Source: Cohnella lupini (GTDB lineage Bacteria; Bacillota; Bacilli; Paenibacillales; Paenibacillaceae). From it: a stretch of 55,719 bases of DNA. The stretch covers positions 27,530-83,248 of the forward strand of contig NZ_QRDY01000011.1 of assembly GCF_003386205.1 (NCBI RefSeq), given 5' to 3'. The translations under genes and the position numbers were made by a program. How positions within the stretch are numbered: position 1 is the first letter of the stretch; the number at the start of each line of letters is the position of its first letter. The notes beneath the pieces are model-generated. The model searched no databases and had not been told where the DNA came from. It saw only the letters and a program-made list of their open reading frames with translations. This document shows positions 43,068 through 52,874 of the stretch, piece after piece.

Positions 43068-43982
43068 TTAATGATAAAAAGGTTCTTGAGCCTCGGGTTC
43101 TGCCTCGTCGAACGTAAACGGTTTGCGCTCCCCTAGCCGTTCTTCTTCTTCTATGGCATACGAGCGCCTTGCTTTCGCTAGCCCACTTCGCTCGAGCTCG
43201 TTCTCCCGATCGAGCTCCTGAGCGCTTACCCAACCCCGGACGAGCTCCCCGATCGGTTCGGCGCCGTATATCGGTATCGTATGCTTCAATCCCGGGATAT
43301 AAGCGGCGCTATAATTCGTTAACCCCTTCTGCAGCGTCTTCATATATCCCTTGAATTCTTTATCCTTCTGCCCGCAAAGGAGCATCATAGGCTGACGGAT
43401 TTCCCCCAATCGTGCGTTGAACGACTGTTTTAACCCGCTTGCCATATATTCGCGCCACTTGACGATATCTCCCGCCATCGTCTCTCCCCGGATTCGATAG
43501 AAGGTTTCCCGATTGTCCGCATGAGCCCAAGCCAGCGGAATCGAGATCAAGTCGCGCGCCTTCATTTTGCCCGCCCATAGTCCCGCTTTCAGCTTGGCGC
43601 GAGTTTTCCATCCGGTTACCTCCGATACCCCGCCGAGCAAGATCCCCCCAAGAAACCTATCCGGGTAAGTTAACAGAGCATCTAATGCCACCATCGTCCC
43701 CAATGAATATCCGCATAAATAAGCTTGCGAAATGTTAAGCCTATCCAGCAGCTGGCGTAAATCCTCTGCCAATAACGGAATCGTGATAGGCGATCGGGAA
43801 CCGCCGCTGCGGCCGTGACCCCGGAAATCGAACAATAACGTCTTATGATCTTCCGCAAGGTCGTTCCGTAAATACGTGAATACCCGGCTGCCGATGCATG
43901 GCGGATGGAGAAATACGATAGGCGTGCCTTTACCTTGCAAATGATAATGGAGCTCTACTCCGTTAGCGTGAATCAAGGGCAC
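43068..43982 (-). CDS. Alpha/beta hydrolase
   Basis: About 304 residues of the alpha/beta hydrolase fold: oxyanion region H-P-P-C-I-G-S-R near 25, nucleophile elbow G-Y-S-L-G (Ser near 92), and the late His in L-K-H-T-I-P near 240. Substrate unknown. The last 50 residues are charged (E-E-E-E-R-L-G-E-R-K) and lie beyond the fold, which is unusual. Start GTG at 43980-43982, 8 bp after GAGG. It follows gtrA by 27 bp. Confidence 0.85.
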   Translation of the reverse strand: MPLIHANGVELHYHLQGKGTPIVFLHPPCIGSRVFTYLRNDLAEDHKTLLFDFRGHGRSGGSRSPITIPLLAEDLRQLLDRLNISQAYLCGYSLGTMVALDALLTYPDRFLGGILLGGVSEVTGWKTRAKLKAGLWAGKMKARDLISIPLAWAHADNRETFYRIRGETMAGDIVKWREYMASGLKQSFNARLGEIRQPMMLLCGQKDKEFKGYMKTLQKGLTNYSAAYIPGLKHTIPIYGAEPIGELVRGWVSAQELDRENELERSGLAKARRSYAIEEEERLGERKPFTFDEAEPEAQEPFYH

Positions 43983-44009
43983 GGTCAGCACCTCGCGATG
44001 TCTTTTTCG

Positions 44010-44423
44010 TTAGTTTGCCCTTTTTCCTTGTAATTCCATCCCTCGAAAAACCCATAACCGATATCCGACGTAATTGACCGCCAGAGAACAGACGACCGAT
44101 GCGATCTTGGCGATCGCCGATTCCGTTCCCCAGTGCTCCAGCCCAAGCAAGAGCGCCGTGGCGGCCGCGAAAGACAAAACGTTGATCAACAGGAACCGGA
44201 CGATTTCGGCCATCCCGCGTTTACCTTTGACTTGGAAAGTCCAGTAACGGTTCAACAAATAGCTATTCGCGACTCCCGCGATGTACGATATCGTCTGAGC
44301 TCCGAACGAACCCATACCCATGCCGTAAATCAATATACAAAAAACGACGAAGTCTACCCCCGTATTCAAACCGCCTACGAGTGCGTACTTCGCCATTTTG
44401 ATTCGTTCCGACAATCGGAGCAT
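44010..44423 (-). CDS. GtrA-family membrane protein
   Basis: 137 residues, four helices, with the GtrA pattern: K-Y-A-L-V-G-G-L-N-T-G-V-D-F, L-N-R-Y-W-T-F and N-Y-V-G-Y-R-L-W-V-F. GtrA proteins help move polyprenyl-linked sugars across the membrane for wall polymer glycosylation. No glycosyltransferase is beside it. Start ATG 44421-44423 after AGGGGGAG. It lies in an operon with yuiB upstream and the hydrolase downstream. Confidence 0.9.
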   Translation of the reverse strand: MLRLSERIKMAKYALVGGLNTGVDFVVFCILIYGMGMGSFGAQTISYIAGVANSYLLNRYWTFQVKGKRGMAEIVRFLLINVLSFAAATALLLGLEHWGTESAIAKIASVVCSLAVNYVGYRLWVFRGMELQGKRAN

Positions 44424-44458
44424 AATTCTCCCCCTGACGCTTGCATTCACTTTTCACG

Positions 44459-44770
44459 CTAGAACATCTTGTACCCGCCGCGCCGTAACGCGCGAATCGC
44501 CCATCCGCTCATATAAGCTCCTACGGCGCCCGCGGCAATCAGTATCATGTCCGAGACGAGCAGGGACTGAATGTTTTCCGTTACGGTAAGATCGCCTTGC
44601 CACAATTGCCAAATCCCGAGCGGCACTACGATAATAACGAATAGCCACAGGGGAAACCACGTTGTTTTAATAAGCATGTTCAATATGAAACCGATGCCGA
44701 AGAAAAGCACCAGGCAAAGTAATGAGCCCAAGACTCCGAACAGTATTCCTCCGAGTACTCCGCCGACCAT
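44459..44770 (-). CDS. YuiB-family membrane protein
   Basis: 103 residues, three helices (about 5-30, 35-55, 65-90); the F-F-G-I-G-F-I-L-N-M-L core and the end R-G-G-Y-K-M-F match B. subtilis YuiB. Function unknown. The frame extends upstream to a TTG at 44842, but a promoter -35/-10 pair lies across it, so I choose the ATG at 44768-44770. First gene of the YuiB-GtrA-hydrolase unit, divergent from hemQ. Confidence 0.8.
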   Translation of the reverse strand: MVGGVLGGILFGVLGSLLCLVLFFGIGFILNMLIKTTWFPLWLFVIIVVPLGIWQLWQGDLTVTENIQSLLVSDMILIAAGAVGAYMSGWAIRALRRGGYKMF

Positions 44771-44813
44771 GTCCTTAACCACTTCCCGCTTATGCAAAAT
44801 AGCGTACTCTACC

Positions 44814-44842
44814 AGTTTACAAGTTGGCTTCCTCTCAGTCAA
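44814..44842 (-). promoter_or_regulatory. Promoter of the YuiB operon
   Basis: -35 TTGACT (44837-44842), 17-bp spacer, -10 TAAACT (44814-44819). Confidence 0.6.
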
Positions 44843-44918
44843 CGAGCAGGGTGTGAATGGGATGTGAACAAATTAGCGGCCGGGCGACGATTTCTTGAGA
44901 ACGGACCAAGCGAATCGT

Positions 44919-44947
44919 TTGCCCGCCACTCTCCATTGGGCTACAAT
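44919..44947 (+). promoter_or_regulatory. Promoter of hemQ
   Basis: -35 TTGCCC (44919-44924), 17-bp spacer, -10 TACAAT (44942-44947), start near 44954; AAGGAG follows at 44966. Confidence 0.65.
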
Positions 44948-44980
44948 GGGAAAAGCATATTGGACAAGGAGTGATTACGC

Positions 44981-45724
44981 ATGAGCGAAGCCGCACAAAC
45001 ATTGGACGGATGGTATGTCCTGCACGACTTGCGCAGCATCGATTGGCAGGCATGGAATGCCGCTCTGCCCTCGGAGAAAGATCAAGCCTTAAGCGAGTTA
45101 ACCTCGTTAGTATCGGATTGGCGGGCAGTAGAGGAACGCAAGGAAGGAAGCCTGGCCTTGTACTCCGTCGTAGGACAGAAAGCCGACCTTATCTTCATGC
45201 ACCTTCGCGAAACCCTTGAGGAATTGAACGCGATCGAGAACGCGTTCAATCGTTCCGGCTTTGCCCGCTTCACGCGCAAAGAGTATTCTTACGTCAGCGT
45301 CGTCGAGCTCAGCAATTACATGAGCCCTCCGGGAGTAGATCCGTTGCAGGTGCCGGAGATCGTCGCCCGCTTGAAGCCGACATTGCCTAGAAGCAACCAT
45401 ATTTGCTTCTACCCGATGAACAAGAAGCGCGACCTGCAAGATAACTGGTACATGCTTCCGATGGAAGAACGCAAAACCCTTATGAGAAGCCACGGCATGA
45501 TCGGCCGGGGATACGCGGGCAAAGTGAAACAAATCATTTCCGGCTCGGTCGGTTTCGACGATTGGGAATGGGGCGTTACCCTCTTCGCGGACGACGCTTT
45601 GCAATTCAAGAAACTCGTATACGAAATGCGGTTCGACGAAGTAAGCGCCCGCTACGGCGAGTTCGGCGCCTTCTACGTCGGCAACCTGCTGACCGAGCAA
45701 TCGCTGTCGGAATTGTTCAAGTAA
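44981..45724 (+). CDS. hemQ: Coproheme decarboxylase HemQ
   Basis: 247 residues of the chlorite dismutase-like fold in its HemQ branch: the Y-P-M-N-K-K-R block near 145 holds the catalytic Tyr, and [13 protein letters not shown] (about 170-182) the heme-binding His. It uses hydrogen peroxide to turn coproheme III into heme b, the last step of the coproporphyrin-dependent heme pathway used by Gram-positive bacteria. Feeds SdhC and the cytochromes. AAGGAGTG site, clean promoter upstream, terminator downstream; divergent from yuiB as in Bacillus relatives. Confidence 0.95.
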   Translation: MSEAAQTLDGWYVLHDLRSIDWQAWNAALPSEKDQALSELTSLVSDWRAVEERKEGSLALYSVVGQKADLIFMHLRETLEELNAIENAFNRSGFARFTRKEYSYVSVVELSNYMSPPGVDPLQVPEIVARLKPTLPRSNHICFYPMNKKRDLQDNWYMLPMEERKTLMRSHGMIGRGYAGKVKQIISGSVGFDDWEWGVTLFADDALQFKKLVYEMRFDEVSARYGEFGAFYVGNLLTEQSLSELFK

Positions 45725-45745
45725 AGCGGAATATCCATAACAAAG

Positions 45746-45801
45746 AAATAGACCCGACAGCCAGGACACTACGATTAACGTCCTGGCTGTCGGGTCTATT
45801 T
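45746..45801. terminator. Bidirectional terminator between hemQ and pruA
   Basis: A 22-bp perfect inverted repeat (45746-45767 against 45780-45801; arm AAATAGACCCGACAGC...) with a 12-base loop, serving both converging genes. Confidence 0.92.
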
Positions 45802-45875
45802 ACGACATTTTCCCATTGAAAATGACGGCTGCGGAGTTCATTTCGTTAATCGTTGGGAGTAAGATACAATACGAA

Positions 45876-47423
45876 CTAATATTTCTCCGACACGAGCTTG
45901 GCTTGCAGGAACAAGAGCAAATAGTCCCGTCCGCCGGCTTTCGAATCCGTACCGGACATATTAAATCCTCCAAAAGGATGGACGCCGACCAACGCTCCCG
46001 TGCACTTGCGGTTGAAGTAAAGGTTGCCAACGTGGAACGTTTCCCTTGCTTTCGCGAGCCGTTCGCGGTTGCGCGAGATTACCGCTCCCGTTAGTCCGTA
46101 TTCCGTATTGTTGGCGATATCGAGCGCTTCGTCGAAATCCCTTGCGCGAATCAACGCGACGACGGGCCCGAATATTTCTTCTTGGGCGATTCTCGCCGTC
46201 GGCGTGACGTCGCCGAATACCGTCGGTTCGATGAAGTAGCCTGCCTGGCTTCCCGCCCCCCCTCCTTGAAGCAATTTTCCTTCTTCATTGCCGATCGCGA
46301 TATATTCAGTAATTTTCCGGTAAGCTTTCTCGTCGATAACCGGCCCCATGTAGTTGGAATAATCCGTCGGATCTCCCATCGTTAACGACGCCGCGCGCGC
46401 CCTCACTTTCTCGGCAACGGTTTCGTACGCTTCTTCCACGATAACCGCGCGCGAGCATGCCGAGCATTTCTGCCCCGAGAAACCGAATGCGGATAAGACG
46501 ATCGATTCGGCGGCTAAGTCCAAGTCGCAATCTGCGTCGACGACGATCGTATCCTTGCCGCCCATTTCGGCGACGACGCGTTTGATCCACTTCTGGCCCG
46601 GTTGGGTTTTGGCCGCGCGCTCGTTAATGCGCAATCCCACATCGCGGGAACCCGTAAAGCTCACGAACCGGGTAAGCGGATGATCGACCAAGTAATCGCC
46701 TACCTCGCCGCCCGCTCCCGGCAAATACTGAACGACGCCGTCCGGTACTCCCGCTTCCGCCAGAATTTCGATGAACTTAGCCGCAATGACGGGGGTCGGG
46801 CTTGCGGGCTTCAGTACGACCGTATTGCCGGTAACGATGGCGGACGTCGTCATCCCCGCCATGATCGCAAGCGGGAAATTCCATGGCGGAATGATGACGC
46901 CGACCCCTAGGGGAATGTAAGCGAGCTCGTTGTCCTCGCCCTGGATGCGCTCAAGTGGCTGACGTTCGGCGAGACGCTCCATCTCCCTACCGTAGAACTC
47001 AAGGAAGTCGATCCCTTCCGCCGTGTCGATATCGGCTTCTTGCCAGCTTTTGCCCGCCTCGTAAACCATCCAAGCCGAGAACTCGTGCTTTCGTCTGCGT
47101 AGAATCGCCGCCGTCTTGTAAATGTACCTTGCCCGTTCGCTTGCGGGTACCGTCTTCCAACTTTCGAAAGCTTCTGCCGCCGTTGCCATCGCCTTCTCGG
47201 CGAGTCCGATATCGGCTTGCGATACGAAACCCAGCACTTCGTCCTTCTTCGCGGGATTTATCGAGCTTATCGTTTTAGCCGTATGAATGGTTTCCCCGCC
47301 GATAAGAATGCCGTAGCTTTTGCCGAACTGCGACTTTACCAAATCTAAAGCCTGCTGGAACGCGAGCCGGTTATGCTCCCGTCCGAAATCCGTAAACGGT
47401 TCGTTGCGATAAGCTTGCTGCAT
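45876..47423 (-). CDS. pruA: L-glutamate gamma-semialdehyde dehydrogenase (1-pyrroline-5-carboxylate dehydrogenase)
   Basis: 515 residues, the usual length of the RocA/PruA branch of aldehyde dehydrogenases. Present: P-W-N-F-P-L-A-I near 170, G-S-R-D-V-G NAD loop, E-M-G-G-K-D active-site Glu, and [13 protein letters not shown] with the catalytic Cys. It oxidises the product of proline dehydrogenase to glutamate. Start ATG 47421-47423 with AAGGAGG; a longer frame to 47678 lacks a site and overlaps the divergent partner gene. Divergent from the proline dehydrogenase gene 62 bp away. Confidence 0.95.
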   Translation of the reverse strand: MQQAYRNEPFTDFGREHNRLAFQQALDLVKSQFGKSYGILIGGETIHTAKTISSINPAKKDEVLGFVSQADIGLAEKAMATAAEAFESWKTVPASERARYIYKTAAILRRRKHEFSAWMVYEAGKSWQEADIDTAEGIDFLEFYGREMERLAERQPLERIQGEDNELAYIPLGVGVIIPPWNFPLAIMAGMTTSAIVTGNTVVLKPASPTPVIAAKFIEILAEAGVPDGVVQYLPGAGGEVGDYLVDHPLTRFVSFTGSRDVGLRINERAAKTQPGQKWIKRVVAEMGGKDTIVVDADCDLDLAAESIVLSAFGFSGQKCSACSRAVIVEEAYETVAEKVRARAASLTMGDPTDYSNYMGPVIDEKAYRKITEYIAIGNEEGKLLQGGGAGSQAGYFIEPTVFGDVTPTARIAQEEIFGPVVALIRARDFDEALDIANNTEYGLTGAVISRNRERLAKARETFHVGNLYFNRKCTGALVGVHPFGGFNMSGTDSKAGGRDYLLLFLQAKLVSEKY

Positions 47424-47438
47424 GCTTAGTCCGCCTCC

Positions 47439-47466
47439 TTGTATTTCGCTATGCGCTTCGTACAAT
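47439..47466 (+). promoter_or_regulatory. Promoter of the proline dehydrogenase gene
   Basis: -35 TTGTAT (47439-47444), 16-bp spacer, -10 TACAAT (47461-47466), 19 bp before the start codon. Confidence 0.5.
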
Positions 47467-47485
47467 AAATGCGGAGATAGAGAGG

Positions 47486-48424
47486 ATGATTCCATTGGAG
47501 TTCGCCGATAAGCTATTTCGTTCGGCTTTGCTCTCGTTGGCAGGCAATCGCGCCGCGGAAGCATTTGCCTTAAAGTACGGCTTGAGACTCGGGGCGCACA
47601 AGTTCGTAGCCGGAGAAACGCTAACGGAAGCGTTGGAAAAAATTCAACGGCTAAACGATAAAGGCATCGCCGCGACACTGGATCATTTGGGTGAAGGAGT
47701 TACGCGTATTTCGGAGGCTGACTCGTTCAGAGAGGAATACTCGAGGCTGCTTATCGGTATTCGCGAATCCAAGGCCGACTGCAACGTTTCCCTGAAACCT
47801 ACGCAAATGGGACTCGCGATCGACCCGGGGCGGGCTTACGATAACATCAAGCAAATCGTAAAGGAAGCCCGGAGCATGCGAAATTTCGTGCGGATCGATA
47901 TGGAGGATTCGGCTTACACCGACGATACGATAAACATCGTAAGGCGGTTGCACGCCGAAGGTTACCTGAACGTGGGCACCGTTATTCAGGCTTATTTATT
48001 TCGGACGGAAAAGGATATCCGCAGGCTTAGCTTGGAGAAAGTCAATCTGAGGCTGGTAAAAGGAGCTTATAAGGAACCGAAGACCCTTGCCTTCGCGCGC
48101 ATGGAAGACGTTAACGCCAACTTTCGCGAAATTATAGCGGCGCGACTGCGAAGCGGAATCTATACGGGCGTCGCCACTCATGACGAAGCGATTATCGATT
48201 GGGTGAAGTCCTTCGTCAAGGAGCAGACGACCCCCTACTCCTCGTTCGAGTTTCAGATGCTCTACGGAATCCGAACCCAACTGCAAGAAACGTTAGCCAA
48301 GGAAGGCTACCGGGTACGTTGCTACGTTCCGTACGGTCGAATGTGGTATCCTTATTTCGTTCGCAGGCTCGCCGAACGTCCGGCTAACGTTCTATTCATA
48401 CTTAAAAACATGATCAAGCATTGA
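47486..48424 (+). CDS. Proline dehydrogenase (FAD-dependent)
   Basis: 312 residues, the single-function Gram-positive type (PutM/FadM) with a beta/alpha barrel: T-L-D-H-L-G-E near 64, S-L-K-P-T-Q-M-G near 102, R-I-D-M-E-D near 135, R-L-V-K-G-A-Y-K-E near 190 and the C-terminal Y-G-R-x-W-Y-P-Y-x-x-R-R-L, all around the flavin and substrate. It oxidises proline to pyrroline-5-carboxylate and passes electrons to quinone. PruA, its partner, is encoded divergently. Site GGAGATAG; a TTG five codons in is an alternative start. Confidence 0.93.
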   Translation: MIPLEFADKLFRSALLSLAGNRAAEAFALKYGLRLGAHKFVAGETLTEALEKIQRLNDKGIAATLDHLGEGVTRISEADSFREEYSRLLIGIRESKADCNVSLKPTQMGLAIDPGRAYDNIKQIVKEARSMRNFVRIDMEDSAYTDDTINIVRRLHAEGYLNVGTVIQAYLFRTEKDIRRLSLEKVNLRLVKGAYKEPKTLAFARMEDVNANFREIIAARLRSGIYTGVATHDEAIIDWVKSFVKEQTTPYSSFEFQMLYGIRTQLQETLAKEGYRVRCYVPYGRMWYPYFVRRLAERPANVLFILKNMIKH

Positions 48425-48453
48425 AAACTGAACCAAGGAACGCGATTTAATCG

Positions 48454-49872
48454 CTACTTCGGATCCTGAAGAAGCCGCTCGCCCGCGATTCCCGGCGTGG
48501 TCATCTGTACCGGGTCGAGAATCTCGTCCATTTCCTCTTTCGTCAGAAGATTTCGTTCGAGTATGATCTCTTTGATCGTCAACCCGGTCGCCATCGCTTC
48601 CTTAACCAATTGGGCGGCAACATCGTAGCCCAGATGCGGATTGAGGGCGGTCACGACTCCGAAGCTGCGATCCACGTATGAGCGGCAGCGTTCCCGATTC
48701 GCTTCCAAGCCTTCAAGCAGGTAACGATTGAATACGTCCAAAGCGTTGCGCATGATTTTCAACGACTGCAACAGATTGAAAATGATAACAGGCCCCATGA
48801 CGTTAAGCTCGAATTGACCGGCTTCCGAAGCCATGCAGATCGTGTGGTCGTTGCCCATGACTTGGAACGCGACTTGGTTAACGACCTCCGCCATGACGGG
48901 ATTCACTTTACCCGGCATGATAGAGGAACCGGGTTGGCGCGACGGCAACGAAATTTCGCCCAGTCCGACCATCGGTCCCGAAGCCATTAGCCTGATGTCG
49001 TTGCAGATTTTGGACATATTCATCGCGCAAACTTTAAGCGAACCTGACAACTCTGTGTAGGCATCCGTATTTTGCGTCGCGTCTACCAAGTCCGAAGCCG
49101 AACGAATTGGGATCTTCAGCTCTTCGGCCATTAAGGCTACCACTTTCTCGATGTAATCCTCGGAAGCGTTAAGTCCCGTTCCTACGGCCGTCGCTCCCAT
49201 ATTAACGGATAGCAGTCCCTCCGCCGCGCGGCTAATTCGCCCGATGTCCCGCGCCAATACTTTGGCATACGCGCCGAATTCCTGCCCCATTCTAATCGGA
49301 ACCGCATCCTGCAGGTGGGTTCGTCCCATCTTGATGACATCGTCGAGCTCGCGCGATTTCCGCTCGAACCCGTCAAGCAGCTCGCGCATCGTCGCGGTCA
49401 GCTTCTCCGCCAGCGTATACGAGGCTATGCGTAGTGCCGTCGGGATCGCATCGTTCGTCGACTGGGACATATTGACGTGATTGTTCGGATTGCAATAAAA
49501 ATAATCGCCTTTGACATGTCCCATTATCTCGAGCGCCCGGTTGGCGAGTACTTCGTTCATGTTCATGTTAATGGAAGTTCCGGCTCCGCCTTGTATGGAA
49601 TCGACAACGAACTGGTCGGCCCACATCCCCTGCGCGACTTCTTCCGCTGCTTGAACGATCGCATTGGCGATCGGTTCCGGCAACCTTTTCATCTCCGCGT
49701 TAGCCAAGGCTGCCGCCTTCTTCACGTGAGCGAGAGCGACGACCAACTCCGCATGAATAGGCGTACCGGTTATCGGAAAGTTCTCGAGCGCGCGCAACGT
49801 CTGAATGCCGTAATAAACCGTCCCCGGCACCGTGTGGCTGCCAAGCGAATCCTTCTCGATACGTTCGGTCAT
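48454..49872 (-). CDS. aspA: Aspartate ammonia-lyase
   Basis: 472 residues of the aspartase/fumarase superfamily; signature G-S-S-I-M-P-G-K-V-N-P (about 317-327) with the catalytic Ser loop, T-S-I-N-M-N-M-N-E-V near 99 and G-R-T-H-L-Q-D-A near 185. The N-terminal K-D-S-L-G-S-H-T-V-P sequence and length favour aspartase over fumarase. It splits aspartate to fumarate and ammonia, feeding succinate/fumarate exchange at SdhCAB. AGGAGAG site. It converges with the proline dehydrogenase gene, 29 bp apart, with no clear terminator. Confidence 0.93.
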   Translation of the reverse strand: MTERIEKDSLGSHTVPGTVYYGIQTLRALENFPITGTPIHAELVVALAHVKKAAALANAEMKRLPEPIANAIVQAAEEVAQGMWADQFVVDSIQGGAGTSINMNMNEVLANRALEIMGHVKGDYFYCNPNNHVNMSQSTNDAIPTALRIASYTLAEKLTATMRELLDGFERKSRELDDVIKMGRTHLQDAVPIRMGQEFGAYAKVLARDIGRISRAAEGLLSVNMGATAVGTGLNASEDYIEKVVALMAEELKIPIRSASDLVDATQNTDAYTELSGSLKVCAMNMSKICNDIRLMASGPMVGLGEISLPSRQPGSSIMPGKVNPVMAEVVNQVAFQVMGNDHTICMASEAGQFELNVMGPVIIFNLLQSLKIMRNALDVFNRYLLEGLEANRERCRSYVDRSFGVVTALNPHLGYDVAAQLVKEAMATGLTIKEIILERNLLTKEEMDEILDPVQMTTPGIAGERLLQDPK

Positions 49873-50030
49873 ATGGATCTCTCCTTCTTTACTCTATGTA
49901 TGTATGCCAATCTTTTCGACGCGGAATATCCTTTCTCCTTCGCCGATCGAAGCTATACATCATTGAATCTTGTTATCTATTCCCCATAAGATGGAGCCTC
50001 AATCAGATTCCCGTGGTCGGTCGGCGCCAA

Positions 50031-50068
50031 TGACAAAAAAGGCCGGATGGGCTGACGCCCATCCGACC
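50031..50068 (-). terminator. Terminator of the NADH dehydrogenase operon
   Basis: GGTCGGATGGGC-GTCA-GCCCATCCGGCC then TTTTTT on the minus strand (arms 50041-50052 and 50057-50068). Confidence 0.9.
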
Positions 50069-50083
50069 ATATATCCAATTCGT

Positions 50084-50362
50084 TTAATCTTCGTCTTCGT
50101 CCACGGCTTTCATTTGTGCTTCCCATTCCGCGCGACGCTTCTCTTCCAGGTATTCCTGCGTCATCCGATCCCTCGCTCGTCCCTTCTCCTTCAACCTCTC
50201 GATTCCCGGTTGAATGAGCAAGTCCACTTCCGCTTGAACCGTCGCCACTAGATCGTACCTGGATTGCGATTCCAAATAGGAGCCCACTTCCATCAGCGCG
50301 TTGTACCGGTCCAGTTCATCTCTTGTCAACAGGCCCCGCACTTGCACGCTGCAGTGTCTCAT
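50084..50362 (-). CDS. Conserved hypothetical acidic/coiled-coil protein
   Basis: 92 residues, helical and charged: V-R-G-L-L-T-R-D-E-L-D-R-Y then I-Q-P-G-I-E-R-L-K-E-K-G-R-A-R-D-R and an acidic end D-E-D-E-D. No membrane helix and no motif I recognise. Its ATG overlaps the stop of the upstream NADH dehydrogenase gene by one base (TAATG), so it is translated by coupling and may be an accessory of that enzyme or simply cotranscribed. It ends before a strong terminator. Confidence 0.65.
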   Translation of the reverse strand: MRHCSVQVRGLLTRDELDRYNALMEVGSYLESQSRYDLVATVQAEVDLLIQPGIERLKEKGRARDRMTQEYLEEKRRAEWEAQMKAVDEDED

Positions 50363-51567
50363 TACAGGAACTTGCCTTTACGAAGCACGAGTGGAATACC
50401 GCCGATGATGAACAAATAACGGATATCGATTGCTTTTTTCAACCATGCGGCTACGCGGCCTTTGTATTTCTTGCCGAAAGCGATCCCGATCGCTTCGCCT
50501 TTGCCCAGCGATGCCACCGTACCCTTATTAACGAAGGTATAAGTTTTCAGCGGTTGGTTGCGGATCGACGCTACCAAGTTGTGCGCGCAGTTAACGCCTT
50601 GTTGCATGGCCATTTGCGCCGTCGGGGGATATGGACGTCCTTCCGGATTGAACACAAGGGAGTTGTCTCCCAAGATATACACGTTCTCGTGACCGGGAGC
50701 GCGCAAGAATTCGTCGACTTTCACGCGGCCTCTCATCGTTTCGAAGCCCGCTTCCTCGATCAAACGGTTACCGCGCACGCCGCCTGTCCAGATAACGGTT
50801 TGCGATTTGATCTCTTCGCCTTCGCCGACGATAACGCCGTCAGGAGTACATTCTTTGATCGCTGTGCCGATGCGGAAAGTAACGCCTTTCTTTTGCAGCA
50901 CTTGCATCGCGTATTCAACGAGTTCGGGATCGAATCCTGGCAACGCCGTCGGAGCCGCTTCGATGTTAACGATTTTCACCAATGACTGATCCACGTCGAA
51001 TTGTTTGCACAATTCCGGGATGCGGTCGGCAAGCTCGCCGATGAATTCGATGCCGGTGAAGCCTGCGCCGCCGACTACGAACGTCAGGTAGTCCGTACGA
51101 TGCGGCTCGCGCTTGAAGCGCGCGAATTGGTATTCGATATGTTCGCGGATCAACCGAACGGAGTTAATGCTCCGAATGTTCATCGCATGCTCGCCCAATC
51201 CGGGGATTCCGAAAGTTTCGGACTCTCCGCCAAGTCCGATAATAAGGTAGTCGTAGGATAGCGTGCCGTCCTCCAAGATGACTTTACGGTCTTGCGGGCG
51301 GATTTGGACAACCGTCGATTTCACGAAATCGATTTTGAATTCATCGATCAGCTTGGAGATGTTGACTCGAGCATTCTCCGGATTATCCGTACCCGCCGCA
51401 GGCATATGCAGGTGAGTCGTAATGTAATGGTAGTCGTGCTTGTTGACTAACGTTACGTCCGCTTCATTATAATTTAATTCCTTTTGCAGCCGAAGCGAGG
51501 TTAGAACACCGCCGTAGCCTGCTCCAAGGATAACAATCTTCGGTATACTGCTCATTGATGATCCCAT
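50362..51567 (-). CDS. Type II NADH:quinone oxidoreductase (NDH-2, YumB/YutJ type)
   Basis: About 401 residues with two Rossmann motifs: FAD G-A-G-Y-G-G near the N-terminus and NAD(P) G-G-A-G-F-T-G-I-E near 165, then Y-I-L-G-D-N-S near 300. The C-terminus ends in a basic amphipathic helix (K-A-I-D-I-R-Y-L-F-I-I-G-G) for membrane binding. It moves electrons from NADH to menaquinone without pumping protons. In Bacillus yumB is next to yumC as here. The start may be the first ATG or the one at 51553-51555. A Rex-like operator lies 23 bp upstream. Confidence 0.9.
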   Translation of the reverse strand: MGSSMSSIPKIVILGAGYGGVLTSLRLQKELNYNEADVTLVNKHDYHYITTHLHMPAAGTDNPENARVNISKLIDEFKIDFVKSTVVQIRPQDRKVILEDGTLSYDYLIIGLGGESETFGIPGLGEHAMNIRSINSVRLIREHIEYQFARFKREPHRTDYLTFVVGGAGFTGIEFIGELADRIPELCKQFDVDQSLVKIVNIEAAPTALPGFDPELVEYAMQVLQKKGVTFRIGTAIKECTPDGVIVGEGEEIKSQTVIWTGGVRGNRLIEEAGFETMRGRVKVDEFLRAPGHENVYILGDNSLVFNPEGRPYPPTAQMAMQQGVNCAHNLVASIRNQPLKTYTFVNKGTVASLGKGEAIGIAFGKKYKGRVAAWLKKAIDIRYLFIIGGIPLVLRKGKFL

Positions 51568-51589
51568 CCAATCCCTATGTGTGTTTAGT

Positions 51590-51607
51590 TTGTGAAAAAT
51601 TACACAA
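51590..51607. promoter_or_regulatory. Rex-like redox operator upstream of NDH-2
   Basis: TTGTGAAAAATTACACAA is an 18-bp site with the half-sites TTGTG and CACAA of the Rex consensus (TTGTGAA-N4-TTCACAA). It lies in the gap of two divergent genes, next to the NDH-2 start. Rex senses NADH/NAD+ and represses ndh in Bacillus. Confidence 0.75.
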
Positions 51608-51742
51608 TGTTCTTCGTTAAGTCGCTTTAACGGAGATCTACAAGTAAATCATATCGGCTTTTCCAACATTTTTCAAGGTTCATTTTCACGAATTAATTTG
51701 GACATCCTTACAAAGTCCTTTTCATGTTTGCCCTTGCAAGTT

Positions 51743-51748
51743 TATAAT
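51743..51748 (+). promoter_or_regulatory. -10 element of yumC
   Basis: A perfect TATAAT with a weak -35 (TTTCAT, 17 bp upstream), 66 bp before the yumC start. Confidence 0.45.
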
Positions 51749-51813
51749 TAAATACGTTTAGATCAAGTTAGTCCATCTTATCTTCCCGCAAGATTAACGG
51801 AGGTGTCACGCTT

Positions 51814-52809
51814 TTGAATCAGAGCAATGAACTTGTCGCAGACGTAGCCATCATCGGAGGAGGACCTGCCGGGATGTTCGCGGCCTTCTATGGCGGAATG
51901 CGGCAAATGTCGGTCAGCCTTATCGAAAGCATGCCGCAACTCGGCGGTCAGCTTGCCGCTCTCTACCCCGAGAAATATATTTACGACGTAGCCGGTTTTC
52001 CTAAAATCACCGCTCAGGAGCTCGTCGATAACTTAAAAAGTCAGATGGAGCACTTCCAGTCCGACTTATATTTAGAAGAAAAAGTCGTCAAGGTGAGCAA
52101 GCTCGAAGAACGCCTCTTTGAAATTGTTACCGATAAGCGAGTTCATCATGCACGCGCCGTCATTATTACGGCAGGCGTCGGAGCATTCGAGCCCCGCAGA
52201 CTCGAACTACCGGAAGCATCTCAATACGAGAAAACCAATCTCGATTATTTCGTTAACGACTTGGAAAGGTATCGCAATCAAAAAGTGATGATCAGCGGCG
52301 GCGGCGATTCGGCACTCGACTGGGCGCTCATGCTAGAGCCGATCGCTGAACGGGTCATGCTCGTTCATCGTCGCGATAAGTTTCGCGCTCACGAGCACAG
52401 CGTGGAGTTGCTCATGAAATCCAAGGTCGAAGTGATCACGCCGACCGAAATCACGGCTTTGCACGGCGACGGTTTGATTAAGCAGGTTACGCTCACCGAC
52501 GTGAAGTCGGGCGAAACCACCGATTACGAAGTCGATTCGGTTATCGTTAACTTCGGTTTCGTCAGTTCTCTGGGTCCGATTACAGAATGGGGAATAAAGA
52601 TCGAAGGCGGTTCGATTATCGTAGACTCCAGGATGGAAACGAACATTCCCGGAATTTTCGCGGCTGGGGACATCACGACGTATCCCGGCAAGCTTAAGCT
52701 TATCGCCGTTGGATTCGGAGAAGCGCCTACCGCGATTAATAACGCTAAAGTTTACGTCGATCCGGCAGCCAAACTATCTCCGGGCCATAGCAGCAACATG
52801 AAATTATAA
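51814..52809 (+). CDS. yumC: Ferredoxin/flavodoxin-NADP+ reductase (YumC type)
   Basis: 331 residues, the thioredoxin-reductase-like FNR of Gram-positives: FAD motif G-G-G-P-A-G-M-F near 12, NADPH motif G-G-G-D-S-A near 156, and G-D-I-T-T-Y-P-G-K near 285, but without the active-site Cys pair of thioredoxin reductase. It passes electrons between NADPH and ferredoxin or flavodoxin. TTG start (51814) with ACGGAGGTG 8 bp upstream. Its TAA overlaps an ATG of the next frame. Confidence 0.94.
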   Translation: MNQSNELVADVAIIGGGPAGMFAAFYGGMRQMSVSLIESMPQLGGQLAALYPEKYIYDVAGFPKITAQELVDNLKSQMEHFQSDLYLEEKVVKVSKLEERLFEIVTDKRVHHARAVIITAGVGAFEPRRLELPEASQYEKTNLDYFVNDLERYRNQKVMISGGGDSALDWALMLEPIAERVMLVHRRDKFRAHEHSVELLMKSKVEVITPTEITALHGDGLIKQVTLTDVKSGETTDYEVDSVIVNFGFVSSLGPITEWGIKIEGGSIIVDSRMETNIPGIFAAGDITTYPGKLKLIAVGFGEAPTAINNAKVYVDPAAKLSPGHSSNMKL

Positions 52810-52811
52810 TG

Positions 52812-52874
52812 CAAAAGGGCATCCTACCATGGGCATACCGGATCGAACCGGTGCCTGAGGAGGATGCCCTTTTG
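52812..52874 (+). promoter_or_regulatory. Long hairpin after yumC covering the next ribosome binding site
   Basis: CAAAAGGGCATCCT (52812-52825) pairs perfectly with AGGATGCCCTTTTG (52861-52874). Inside, GGGCA and TGCC, then CCGG and CCGG, extend the stem. The 3' arm contains most of GAGGAGG (52857-52863), the only good ribosome binding site of the zinc-ribbon gene, and touches its TTG. It may act as a terminator of yumC or as a translation block. Confidence 0.7.

Noticed and set aside
47424..47485. A symmetric bidirectional promoter for pruA and proline dehydrogenase
   Set aside because: A minus-strand TTGTAC/TACAAG pair exists, but its start would fall inside the pruA ribosome binding site, so it cannot serve pruA.
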